A stretch of 64,000 bases of DNA. It comes from Campylobacter concisus (GTDB lineage: Bacteria; Campylobacterota; Campylobacteria; Campylobacterales; Campylobacteraceae). The notes under the pieces were generated by a model. The model saw only the letters and a list, made by a program, of their open reading frames with translations, was not told where the DNA came from and did no database searches. The stretch spans positions 124,001 to 188,000 of the forward strand of contig NZ_PIQS01000002.1 of the NCBI RefSeq assembly GCF_003048405.1, given 5' to 3'. A program made the translations under genes and the position numbers. Below, in pieces: positions 56,638-64,000 of this stretch (position 1 is the stretch's first letter; every line of letters starts with the position of its first letter).

Positions 56638-57261
56638 TTAAAAATTTAATATTATCTCCCATGCCTCGCTAACATTTTTAGCGTTATACGTGGCTGTTTT
56701 GCTATCCTCGCCAAATCCCCAGCAAACTTGCACGTAAGGCATATTTGCATTTTTGGCAGCTAGCTCGTCTTTTAGGCTATCTCCTACAAATATCGCCTTG
56801 CTAGCTCCAGTTCTACTAACAGCTAGGTGAAGCATCGCAGGATCTGGCTTTTGCGGTATCTCCTTGCTAGCGCCGATGACCTCGTCAAATAGCTCATAAA
56901 TTTCATTTTTCTTTAAAATTTTCTCTAGCGTATCATGTGGTGCGTTGCTTGCCAAAACAACCTTATAGTGAGCCTCTTTGCACTTTTGCAAAAGCTCTTT
57001 TACGCCCTCATAGGTAGTCGCACATTCATCGTAAAATTTCTTAAATTTCTCTTCAAAACCCTCTTTCAAGCTCCTACTTGGCGTGTCGATGCCGTAAAAC
57101 TCAAGGGCTAAATTTCTACCTGGCTCGTTGATCGCTTTTATGATAAATTCCTTTTCAAGTGGCGGCAAATTTAGCTCATCTCTTACTTCATTTACCGTTT
57201 TATATATCGCCTCGCCGCTATCTATCACCGTGCCATCCATATCAAAAATAACTACTTTCAA
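56638..57261 (-). CDS. HAD-superfamily hydrolase, phosphoglycolate-phosphatase-like
   Basis: The 207-residue protein has the HAD motifs: I VIFDMDGTVIDSG, II LASNAPHD, III Lys in IPQKPDPAML, and IV FVGDSLKDELAAKNA, with a helical cap (about 15-85). It resembles the Gph/PGMB subgroup, but the substrate cannot be deduced. It overlaps the upstream gene by four bases. Confidence 0.82.
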   Translation of the reverse strand: MKVVIFDMDGTVIDSGEAIYKTVNEVRDELNLPPLEKEFIIKAINEPGRNLALEFYGIDTPSRSLKEGFEEKFKKFYDECATTYEGVKELLQKCKEAHYKVVLASNAPHDTLEKILKKNEIYELFDEVIGASKEIPQKPDPAMLHLAVSRTGASKAIFVGDSLKDELAAKNANMPYVQVCWGFGEDSKTATYNAKNVSEAWEIILNF

Positions 57262-57590
57262 TCCTCATCCTTAAATTTATTTTTATGCTTTTCTTTCTTA
57301 TACGTCTTTTGATTTTTTAGCTTATCAAGTAGGTTTGCTGCCTTTAAAAGCTCCTCTTTTGGGGCATTTTTGATAAGCAAATTTATAAAATTTTCTAGCG
57401 CCTTTGAGTATGGCTGATCAAGATAAACGGCCTCTACTTTTTCGATGACTTTCGCGTTTTTCTCTACTCTTTGGCGAAATTCAGTCTCGTCAAAGTCATC
57501 TCTTTTTAGCCCGTTTATCGCTGATTTTGCAAATTTTTCTAGCGCGCGAAGATACTTTACACGTTTAAATTTGTCCGTGACTTGGTTCAA
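57258..57590 (-). CDS. Basic helical protein of unknown function
   Basis: The TTG at 57590 is preferred because AAGGA lies just upstream; a TTG at 57611 lacks a site. The product of about 110 residues is Lys-rich and helical (FKRVKYLRALEKFAKSA), with the C-terminal tail KKEKHKNKFKDED. It may bind RNA or the ribosome, but only the charge pattern supports that. It sits upstream of the HAD gene and is coupled to it. Confidence 0.6.
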   Translation of the reverse strand: MNQVTDKFKRVKYLRALEKFAKSAINGLKRDDFDETEFRQRVEKNAKVIEKVEAVYLDQPYSKALENFINLLIKNAPKEELLKAANLLDKLKNQKTYKKEKHKNKFKDED

Positions 57591-57697
57591 ATTTTTCCTT
57601 TTTTTTGGCAAATTATATCAAAATTTGATTTTATCCCCTAAATTTTGGCTTTGCTAATGTATAATTTACGCCAAAATTACTTAAACAAGGAGCAAAA

Positions 57698-58969
57698 ATG
57701 AGGCAAGAAACCGCTGCGATCCACGTAGGCTACGATACAAACGAGGGCTTTGGCACGATGGCTGTGCCTATTTTTCAAAGCACAGCTTATGACTTCGGAA
57801 GTGCCGAGACAGCAGCTGCTAGGTTTGATCTAAAAGATAACGGCTACATCTACACAAGACTTAGCAACCCAACGACAGATATCTTTGAAAAAAGAGTCGC
57901 TGCACTTGAGGGCGGAGCCGCTGCGATAGCGACTGCAAGCGGTCAGTCAGCTTTGTTTTACAGCATCATAAATTTAGCCCAAGCAGGCGATAATATCATC
58001 ATCGCTAAGAAAATTTATGGCGGCACAACGGTGCTTTTTACGCACACGCTAAAAAGATTTGGCATAGAAGCTAGAGTCTTTGACAGCGACACAGCTGATG
58101 ATCTGGAGGGTTTTATAGATGATAAAACTAGGGCTATATTTTTTGAAACGCTTTCAAATCCGCAAATTTCTATCCCAAATATCGAGAAAATCGTAGAAAT
58201 CGCAAACAAATATGGCATCATCAGCATCACTGATAACACCGTGCCAACGCCTATCATCTTTCAGCCACTTCGCCACGGCGTCGATGTTTGCGTGCATAGC
58301 GCTAGCAAATATATGAGCGGTCAGGGTCTTAGTCTAGCGGGCGTGGTCGTAAGCGCAAATCACCTAAACGATAAGCTAAAAGGCAACAAGAGATATGAGC
58401 ACTTTAACGTGCCAGATGCGAGCTATCACGACATCGTTTATGCTGATATGACGGATCGTTTTGATATCTACACGCTAAGAATGAGGCTTGCCATCGTGCG
58501 CGACATCGGCGCTGTGATCTCTCCGTTTAACTCTTGGCAGCTCATACAAGGGCTTGAAACGCTTGCTGTTAGAGTTGAGAGACACTCGCAAAACGCGCTA
58601 AAAGTGGCTAAATTTCTAAACTCTCACAAACATATAAAAAGCGTAGCATACCCAGGACTTGCCGACAACGTAGATCATGCAAAGGCACAAAAATACTTTA
58701 AAGACGGCATGGCAAATGGACTATTTTGCTTTGAGACTGATAGCTTTGAGCGCGCGAAAAAGATGCTAGAGCGCGTAAAACTCTTTAAGATCGTAGTAAA
58801 TATCGGCGATACAAAGTCGCTCATCACACACCCAGCCTCGACAACTCACCAGCAGCTAAGTAGCGAAGAGCTCATCAAAGCTGGCATCACAAAAGAGCTG
58901 ATAAGAGTTAGTATAGGTCTTGAAAACGCCGAGGATCTGATCGCTGATCTAGCTCAAGCTTTGGAATAA
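57698..58969 (+). CDS. metY: O-acetylhomoserine sulfhydrylase
   Basis: MetY makes homocysteine from O-acetylhomoserine and sulfide, giving direct sulfhydrylation for methionine synthesis. The 423-residue PLP enzyme has the Cys/Met-metabolism fold with Tyr/Arg in YTRLSNPTTDIFEKRVAALE, the PLP Lys in CVHSASKYMSGQG, and the C-terminal SLITHPASTTHQQLS. Length and TTHQQLS favour MetY over cystathionine gamma-synthase (MetB), which is usually about 40 residues shorter. It is a single gene with an AAGGAG site. Confidence 0.9.
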   Translation: MRQETAAIHVGYDTNEGFGTMAVPIFQSTAYDFGSAETAAARFDLKDNGYIYTRLSNPTTDIFEKRVAALEGGAAAIATASGQSALFYSIINLAQAGDNIIIAKKIYGGTTVLFTHTLKRFGIEARVFDSDTADDLEGFIDDKTRAIFFETLSNPQISIPNIEKIVEIANKYGIISITDNTVPTPIIFQPLRHGVDVCVHSASKYMSGQGLSLAGVVVSANHLNDKLKGNKRYEHFNVPDASYHDIVYADMTDRFDIYTLRMRLAIVRDIGAVISPFNSWQLIQGLETLAVRVERHSQNALKVAKFLNSHKHIKSVAYPGLADNVDHAKAQKYFKDGMANGLFCFETDSFERAKKMLERVKLFKIVVNIGDTKSLITHPASTTHQQLSSEELIKAGITKELIRVSIGLENAEDLIADLAQALE

Positions 58970-59069
58970 AGAAATTTCTAGCTCATTTTGGGCTAGAAAT
59001 TTAAATTTTACTATAACTTTAAATACCTTGTCTGAACTTGTATCCGCGCGCATTTAAAATGAGAGTATT

Positions 59070-59130
59070 TTACATTTAAAATGAGAGCGGGATAAGGATA
59101 AAATTTGCTTCACTATCATTTTAAATGTAA
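59070..59130. repeat. Inverted repeat with an extra direct copy
   Basis: A perfect 14-base inverted repeat (TTACATTTAAAATG at 59070-59083 and its complement at 59117-59130) flanks 33 bases. A third copy of CATTTAAAATGAGAG precedes it at 59051-59065. It lies just upstream of the transposase remnant and may be part of the dead element's end or promoter. Confidence 0.5.
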
Positions 59131-59141
59131 AAAATATATTT

Positions 59142-59333
59142 TTAAATAGCTTTTTGCAGAATTCTAAAGGTTATGCTAAACATAGATTATCTAAATTTAA
59201 AGGGATAAGGAAAGAGAATTGCTTATTACATTTAAAGGAATGTGAATTTAAATATGATACTAAAACTACACAGGAAAACTTATATCAGAAACTACTAAAA
59301 TTGATAAGAGAAAATCTGCTTAAGTTTTGTTGA
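59142..59333 (+). pseudogene. IS1595-family transposase C-terminal remnant
   Basis: One frame reads LNSFLQNSKGYAKHRLSKFK, GIRKENCLLHLKECEFKYD and LYQKLLKLIRENLLKF then a TGA. This matches the C-terminal end of IS1595-type transposases, whose members read SFWSxxKRRLxKFNGIxKxxFYLHLKECEFRFN. The rest of the gene is gone. With the inverted repeat upstream, this accounts for most of the 378-base gap between metY and the epimerase. Confidence 0.7.
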
Positions 59334-59347
59334 GCCTTTAAAAAATC

Positions 59348-60215
59348 TCAGCTTAAAATTTCACTCAAAGCAGCGTTTAAATCACCAAATTTAAACTCAA
59401 AGCCCTGTTTTAGTAAATTTACAGGTCGCACATCTGCACCTTCAAGCAATATCGCCGAGCCTTCGCCAAATTTTAGCTGCAAAACAAAGCTTGGGACATT
59501 AAAAATGGCTGGGCGTTTAAGTGTGTTTGCAAGGGTCTTTGTGAAGCTTTCATTGGTAGCAAATTCTGGCGAAACAAGGTTAAAAATGCCTGAAATTTCA
59601 CGATTTAGCACAAGCTCATAAGCTTTTAGCAAATCGTCCAGATGCACCCACGAAAAGCTCTGCTTTCCGCCTGCCAAAACGCCGCCAAGACCTAGCTTAA
59701 AAATCGGCAACATCTTAGCCAAAGCACCGCCCGTTTTGCCATCAACCCCTCTGCCAAGCACTACGCCAAGCCTAAAAATCGCCGTTTTCACGCCAAGCTC
59801 ACTGGCCTTTAACGCTTCATTTTTCCCAAGCCACCGCCAATTTTCCCAAAAATCCTTTACTAAAATTCTGCGAACTTTCATCGTGTATTAAACCGCTCTC
59901 ATAAATGCCAACCGCCGAAGTTGAGATGAAAATTTTGGGCTTTTTTGAAGTCTTTGAAAGTGCCAAAACAAGGTTTTTCGTACTTGCAATTCGGCTATTA
60001 AAAAGCTCATTTTTATAGCTTTGACTCCATCTTTGCGAGATGTTTGCACCAGCTAAATTTATTAGAGCATCACACTCTTGCAAAATCTCAGTCGAAGCTG
60101 AAATATCCGCATAAATCTCACGCTTTATTTTTAAAATTTCATGCCCTTTTGAAGCTAAAAACTCACACAAATTTGAGCCAACAAAACCACTCGTGCCATT
60201 TATCGCTATTTTCAA
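59348..60215 (-). pseudogene. TIGR01777-type NAD-dependent epimerase, frameshifted
   Basis: Two minus-strand frames together make one complete family member. The first part (from a TTG at 60215 with an AAGGA site) gives KIAINGTSGFVGSNLCEFL, INLAGANISQRWS and ISTSAVGIYES, ending AWEK-stop. The second continues with NEALKASELGVKTAIFRLGVVLGRG, SFSWVHLDDLLKAYELVL and the C-terminal DUF1731-like FVLQLKFGEGSAILLEGADVRP. The shift lies in a run of five A (plus-strand T at 59820-59824); with four A the join reads AWENEALKASEL, matching the family exactly. The role of the family (YfcH, cell-division inhibitor SulA homologue of plants) is unclear. Confidence 0.8.
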
Positions 60216-60281
60216 GTTTGTCCTTATCAAATTTTCTTAATTGCAATTTTCACTTTGCTTCAAAGCGTGTATTTTAAGAAG

Positions 60282-60325
60282 TTCATCCTTTTTCTGGTTT
60301 TTTAGATTATACCAAAAAGGATGAA
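60282..60325. promoter_or_regulatory. Twelve-base dyad enclosing a minus-strand -10
   Basis: TTCATCCTTTTT at 60282-60293 and AAAAAGGATGAA at 60314-60325 form a perfect inverted repeat. The loop holds TATAAT on the minus strand (60311-60306), about 91 bases before the epimerase start. It could be a terminator for rpsR, an operator over the epimerase promoter, or both. Confidence 0.45.
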
Positions 60326-60416
60326 ATTTTATTATTTTATTATCGCTGAATTTCGCAAGAGCATATATTTTTCTTGAGAATTTAAAAGCTCATTTGTAAG
60401 GTCTAAAATTTATGGA

Positions 60417-60683
60417 TTATAGACCTTCAAAAGGATTTGAAGCTACGTCCTTGCGATCAACTATATAAGGTATGATGGCTGCGTGACGTACTCTCTTGAT
60501 CGCTTTTTCTACCATCTCTTGGTATCTTTTTGATGTGCCAGTTAGGCGTCTTGGCATGATTTTAAATCTCTCTGACAAGCAATACTTTAAAAGTGAAGTG
60601 TCTTTGTAGTCTATAAAATCAATCTTTGCTTCTGTAAATTTGCAATTAACCCATCTCACTTTTTTTGTAAAAAAATTTCTCAT
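60417..60683 (-). CDS. rpsR: Ribosomal protein S18, stand-alone and with a divergent N-terminus
   Basis: The 88-residue protein has the S18 core [20 protein letters not shown], the rRNA-binding [13 protein letters not shown] and the C-terminal end [12 protein letters not shown]. The N-terminus ([20 protein letters not shown]) differs from the Lys/Tyr-rich start usual in Campylobacter. In this genus rpsR normally follows rpsF and ssb; neither gene is here, and the gene has its own promoter. It is either a relocated copy or a second paralogue. An AAGG site precedes the ATG. Confidence 0.88.
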   Translation of the reverse strand: MRNFFTKKVRWVNCKFTEAKIDFIDYKDTSLLKYCLSERFKIMPRRLTGTSKRYQEMVEKAIKRVRHAAIIPYIVDRKDVASNPFEGL

Positions 60684-60742
60684 TTTTAACCTTAATGTAA
60701 AACTTGGTTACAAGACAAATTCAAATTAAAAATCTACCGTCC

Positions 60743-60748
60743 ATTATA
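60743..60748 (-). promoter_or_regulatory. -10 element for the stand-alone rpsR
   Basis: TATAAT on the minus strand, 60 bases before the ATG. It lies between short inverted repeats ACCGT (about 60736) and ACGGT (about 60758), which could be a regulator site. Confidence 0.45.
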
Positions 60749-60816
60749 GAGGTATATACGGTTGCGCTTTTTACCACATGTGTTTTATAAAATTTTATTG
60801 GTGAAATAGCATAAAT

Positions 60817-62259
60817 TTAATATGTCAAATACTTAACCGTATCTTGATACAGCACTTGATTTTCGCATTGTATCAGTAACAGGTCATTTTCTTCAAAGAT
60901 TGTTGAGCCAGTTGGCTTTTGATACTCATTTTTACGTTTTATTAGGATTATTAAAAATTCACTTGGAAGCTCAAGCTGAGCCAAATCTTTGCCAATTAGT
61001 TTTGAGCCATAGTGGATGGTATGCTGACGAAGTGTGTAACTTAGGATCGGCGAGTTTTCTACCGGCTTAACATCCTCTTGCTCACTCTCTTTGACCTTAA
61101 ATTTATCAGCCGCAAAGCCAAGTGACATACCCTGTATCAAAATAGAAATCAAAACCATAAAAAATATAATGTTAAAAATCATATCCGCATCACGTACGCC
61201 ATCGACATAAACATAAGTAGCTAGCACGACCGGCACAACGCCTCTTAGCCCAACCCAAGAGATAAAAATTTGCTCATTTATCTTAAATTTTGAAAATACA
61301 AGCGATGCAAAAACACCAAGTGGTCTTGCAAAAAACATAAGCCATAAGGCCAAAACAAGCGCCATTAGTGCTGTTGCTGGAAGCTCGGAAGGATTTACTA
61401 AAAGGCCAAGCGTCAAAAAGACAACTATCTGCATCGTCCAAGCGATACCATCGTGAAAACCGACTAAATTTTTCTTATGAGAAAACTCTTTTTTGTTTAT
61501 AAAAATTCCAGCTATATAGACAGCCAGGTAGCCATTGCCACCAATTTTAAAGCAAAGTGTGTATAAAAGCAATATCCAAGCGATAGAAAAAACTGGATAA
61601 AGGCCCCAGCTTTTTAGGCGAAGTCTATTAAACATGGCTGGCAAAGCAACGCCAAACAAATAACCCATGGCGATGCCTATGCCAAACTGCTTAACTAGCG
61701 TAATCGCCCACTCAGATGCTGTCGGCGTGGTATTTAGTGAGATCATTTGAACGATCGTCATAGTTAAAAATATCGCCATTGGATCGTTTGAGCCAGATTC
61801 AAGTTCAAGCAATGGAGCAATGCTATTTTTAAGTGAAATTTTCTTAGCTCTTAGTATGGCAAATACCGCTGCTGCATCTGTTGAAGAGATGATGGAGCCT
61901 AGCAAAAAGGCCTCCGCCCAAGTAAAATCAAGCAGATATTTTGCTACTGGAGCGATGGCTAGCGCGGTTAAGAAAACACCAAGTATAGCAAGCGCTAAAC
62001 CTCTACCAAAAATAGGCTTAATCGCTGCAAAATCAGTATCTAGCCCACCAGCATAAAGTATAAAAATAAGTGCTAACATGCCGACATTCTGAGCAATCAT
62101 TTGATCATCAAAATTTACGCCAAGCAGTCCGTCTGAGCCAGCTAGCATACCAACGCCTAAAAATATTATTAAAGATGGAATTCCAAATTTATCAGAGATC
62201 TTACTTAAAAGAATGCTAGTTATAAGCAAAACTGCAAAAAATAGTAGTAAATTCTCCAA
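60817..62259 (-). CDS. K+/H+ antiporter of the NhaP2/CvrA type
   Basis: The 480-residue protein has about 12-13 membrane helices of the CPA1 family (IIFLGVGMLAGSDGLLGV; the ion-binding region SIISSTDAAAVFAILRAK; WVGLRGVVPVVLATYV). A cytosolic TrkA-C/RCK-C-like domain follows from about residue 400 (TIHYGSKLIGKDLAQLELPS). This layout fits NhaP2-type potassium/proton antiporters that protect against high cytoplasmic K+. The start is TTG after a GGAG site; no ATG lies nearby. Confidence 0.85.
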   Translation of the reverse strand: MENLLLFFAVLLITSILLSKISDKFGIPSLIIFLGVGMLAGSDGLLGVNFDDQMIAQNVGMLALIFILYAGGLDTDFAAIKPIFGRGLALAILGVFLTALAIAPVAKYLLDFTWAEAFLLGSIISSTDAAAVFAILRAKKISLKNSIAPLLELESGSNDPMAIFLTMTIVQMISLNTTPTASEWAITLVKQFGIGIAMGYLFGVALPAMFNRLRLKSWGLYPVFSIAWILLLYTLCFKIGGNGYLAVYIAGIFINKKEFSHKKNLVGFHDGIAWTMQIVVFLTLGLLVNPSELPATALMALVLALWLMFFARPLGVFASLVFSKFKINEQIFISWVGLRGVVPVVLATYVYVDGVRDADMIFNIIFFMVLISILIQGMSLGFAADKFKVKESEQEDVKPVENSPILSYTLRQHTIHYGSKLIGKDLAQLELPSEFLIILIKRKNEYQKPTGSTIFEENDLLLIQCENQVLYQDTVKYLTY

Positions 62260-62279
62260 ATAAACTCCACAAAATTATA

Positions 62280-62717
62280 TTAAATCATGCTTTCAAAAGC
62301 TTCAAATTTTTCTTGATTTGAAAGCATTTCAAGCAATACACCATAATTGTCTTTTATCTCATCTTGAAGCTTAGTAGTAAGCTCTTTAGCGTTTCTTCCG
62401 TCTTTTGGATAGCTCACTATTAAATCAATTGGCTCAGCGTTTAAAAACTCTTGAATACCTGATAATAGTTCGCTAGCTCCTCTTTCATTTGTTCCATGAA
62501 GCACGACCACATAATGCTCGTTCTCTCTTACAACAACATCGGTTTGTCTTAAAAATTTTTCAAAGAGTTCACTATACTCTTTGGTGCTTGGCAAAGAAAA
62601 ATATATCAAAGATAAATTTTTTGCATAATCTTTTACATTTTTATAACGATTTATAAAAGCTATTTCAAGATCTATTATTGATAAGAGATCAACTGGTGAG
62701 AAAATTTTTGCTGCCAT
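62280..62717 (-). CDS. Small protein resembling a degenerate GGDEF fold
   Basis: The 145-residue soluble protein follows the secondary-structure order of diguanylate cyclase domains (DLEIAFINRYKN..LSLIYFSL; FEKFLRQTDVVVRENEHYVVVLHGTN; LLSGIQEFLN). It lacks the GGDEF signature and the ion-binding Asp residues, so it cannot make cyclic di-GMP. It may be a sensor or partner. It lies 31 bases after the ArsS-type kinase gene and 20 before the antiporter, in the same direction. Confidence 0.5.
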   Translation of the reverse strand: MAAKIFSPVDLLSIIDLEIAFINRYKNVKDYAKNLSLIYFSLPSTKEYSELFEKFLRQTDVVVRENEHYVVVLHGTNERGASELLSGIQEFLNAEPIDLIVSYPKDGRNAKELTTKLQDEIKDNYGVLLEMLSNQEKFEAFESMI

Positions 62718-62748
62718 TTTTAGCCCTCTTTTGTTTATTATGTTTTAT

Positions 62749-63990
62749 TTAAGTCACTATTATATCTTGTAAATTTTCAAAAACAAAGACATTCATTCCG
62801 TTTTTATATTCGTATCTAAATTTGAGTCCATGAGCATCAAGTATATTGCTAACTATATATAAACCTAGTCCAAAACTCTTTTGAGTATCCTCTCCTTTGA
62901 TAAATGGCTGGACATAAAAGTCAAGATCATTTTTTAGCTTCTCACCTTGAGTTATAAATTTCATATGATCCTTGCTAACAACGATATTTACGTGCTTATC
63001 AGTTGAATATTTTATGCCATTATCTATCATATTTTTTATAGCAACCGAAAATAACTTGAAATCAACAAGCACCCTAACCTCATCAAGCTCACTGATACCA
63101 ACACACTCTTTTTCTACCATTGCTATATCGATAGCCTCATCGATGAGATCCCTCATAAAACATGGCGTTTTATTGCTAAGTCCTATTTTTGATGTTATCT
63201 GCTCGATCGCCGCAAGTTCATTTATCAAATTTTCAAGCTTGTGAAAGACAGAGATTAACCTTTCTTGATTTTTACTTTTTTCTATCATTTGAGCAGCTAT
63301 TAGGCCTTTTGTGATAGGGGTTTTTAACTCATGCATTATGTTTCTTAAGAAAAGATGCCTTGAGTCATTAAGTGCCTTGATCTGACAAACCGCCTCATAA
63401 AATGCTTCAGAAACTTCAGAAATTTCATCCTTGCCGTTGCCAACATTTTGTACGCCATCAAGCTCACCATTTGCAAATTTTACGATCTGACGCTTTAGCT
63501 TTCTAAGTGGTTTTATCTTATAGATAACAAAAATGTAAGCACCTAGCAAAATGACCGCAACCACCAGAAAAACAGCCTTTATCACCTCGTATCTATAAGG
63601 CTGAAATTCCTTATCCATTAAAAGTTTTAGCTCGTCTAAATGCTCAATCCTTAAGTAATGATGCTTGTCATAAAGCAAGATCGCACTTGAACCTAAATCG
63701 CTTGAAATTTCTTCTAAAACGGTCGCTTGTTTTAAAATTTCATCTTTTTTCTTCTCGTCTTTTATCTCTGGCATATCGATATTTGAAAGCTGGCGATCGT
63801 ACTGAGCCTTATTTATAATGCCACCCATATAAAATAAATTTGTCCTAGCAACGTTTGAGTATTTGTTATTTAGCTCTCTTGTATAGTTTTGCTTATCAAA
63901 GCCCATGAGCCATAAAAAAGCTAGAAATATCGAAACAAGCGCAAGGGCAAAGATAAAAGTTATAGTTATAAAAATAGACGATCTTGGCAT
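62749..63990 (-). CDS. ArsS-type sensor histidine kinase
   Basis: The ATG at 63990 follows an in-frame TTG. The 413-residue protein has membrane helices near 6-28 and 137-158, a periplasmic domain of about 105 residues between them, a HAMP-like linker (IKPLRKLKRQIVKFANGE), phosphoacceptor His in NIMHELKTPITKG, N-box IKNMIDNGIKYS and GLGLYIVSNILDAHG. NIMHELKTPITKG is typical of ArsS/HP0165 relatives in Campylobacterota. The partner response regulator should lie just outside the window. The small GGDEF-like gene follows on the same strand. Confidence 0.85.
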   Translation of the reverse strand: MPRSSIFITITFIFALALVSIFLAFLWLMGFDKQNYTRELNNKYSNVARTNLFYMGGIINKAQYDRQLSNIDMPEIKDEKKKDEILKQATVLEEISSDLGSSAILLYDKHHYLRIEHLDELKLLMDKEFQPYRYEVIKAVFLVVAVILLGAYIFVIYKIKPLRKLKRQIVKFANGELDGVQNVGNGKDEISEVSEAFYEAVCQIKALNDSRHLFLRNIMHELKTPITKGLIAAQMIEKSKNQERLISVFHKLENLINELAAIEQITSKIGLSNKTPCFMRDLIDEAIDIAMVEKECVGISELDEVRVLVDFKLFSVAIKNMIDNGIKYSTDKHVNIVVSKDHMKFITQGEKLKNDLDFYVQPFIKGEDTQKSFGLGLYIVSNILDAHGLKFRYEYKNGMNVFVFENLQDIIVT

Positions 63991-64000
63991 CAAAGAACCA

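Overview
The window looks like a chromosomal segment of a Campylobacter, most likely from the C. concisus / C. curvus side of the genus. This is inferred from low GC, dense gene packing, and conserved Campylobacter gene neighbourhoods (gyrA-flgP-flgQ-flgR-asd, ftsK-flgL, prenyl synthase-hemA-proS-fxsA-hemC-ubiD). Nearly all of it is core genome. There is no rRNA operon, CRISPR array, intact prophage or intact insertion sequence.

Layout. 1-1653: 3' end of a PilM/PilN/PilO-like operon (type IV pilus / type II secretion / competence type). 1748-2335: heavily decayed 2-hydroxyacyl-CoA dehydratase activase/dehydratase locus carrying a C9-A10 tract. 2401-5981: three Sel1-repeat lipoproteins around an RclA-like flavoprotein. 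6003-16319: housekeeping genes (prfB, panC, rimO, tilS, prs, pyridoxal kinase, radical SAM, hemE, asd). 16390-21090: flagellar regulator flgR with flgQ and flgP, then gyrA. 21189-25042: complete ADP-heptose pathway (gmhB-hldD-hldE-gmhA) ending in an SseB-like gene. 25135-26220: cytochrome c553, a dead tyrosine integrase and tRNA-fMet/tRNA-Gln. 26328-30868: ftsK and flgL. 31007-34173: yaaA, HU, tRNA-Leu and a large orphan protein. 34271-37327: AEC transporter, a Met/Lys/Asp-repeat exported protein and a two-component pair. 37454-47990: aldehyde dehydrogenase, PPP-family phosphatase, YihY, PgbA-like, M23 peptidase, mgtE, NUDIX hydrolase, ppk. 48136-58969: ubiD-family gene, haem/prenyl/proS operon, small conserved genes, metY. 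58970-60230: IS1595-type transposase remnant and a frameshifted epimerase. 60417-63990: a stand-alone S18 gene, K+/H+ antiporter, a GGDEF-like fragment and an ArsS-type kinase.

How the genes work together. flgR, flgP, flgQ and flgL form a flagellar set, and -24/-12 (sigma54) promoter matches lie in front of flgP and flgL. The heptose operon supplies lipooligosaccharide core. hemE, hemC and hemA belong to haem synthesis. The prenyl synthase and UbiD-family decarboxylase fit quinone synthesis.

I did not find a clearly new multi-gene system. The items most worth checking are Ile at the quinolone-resistance position of GyrA; an ftsK frame whose only sensible start is AUU; a sigma54-type promoter embedded in the gyrA stop region driving flgPQ; a large orphan EF-hand protein behind a FliA-like promoter; a Met-repeat protein next to a two-component system; a lone divergent S18; and a run of decaying genes (dehydratase, integrase, transposase, epimerase, the gene after hemC).
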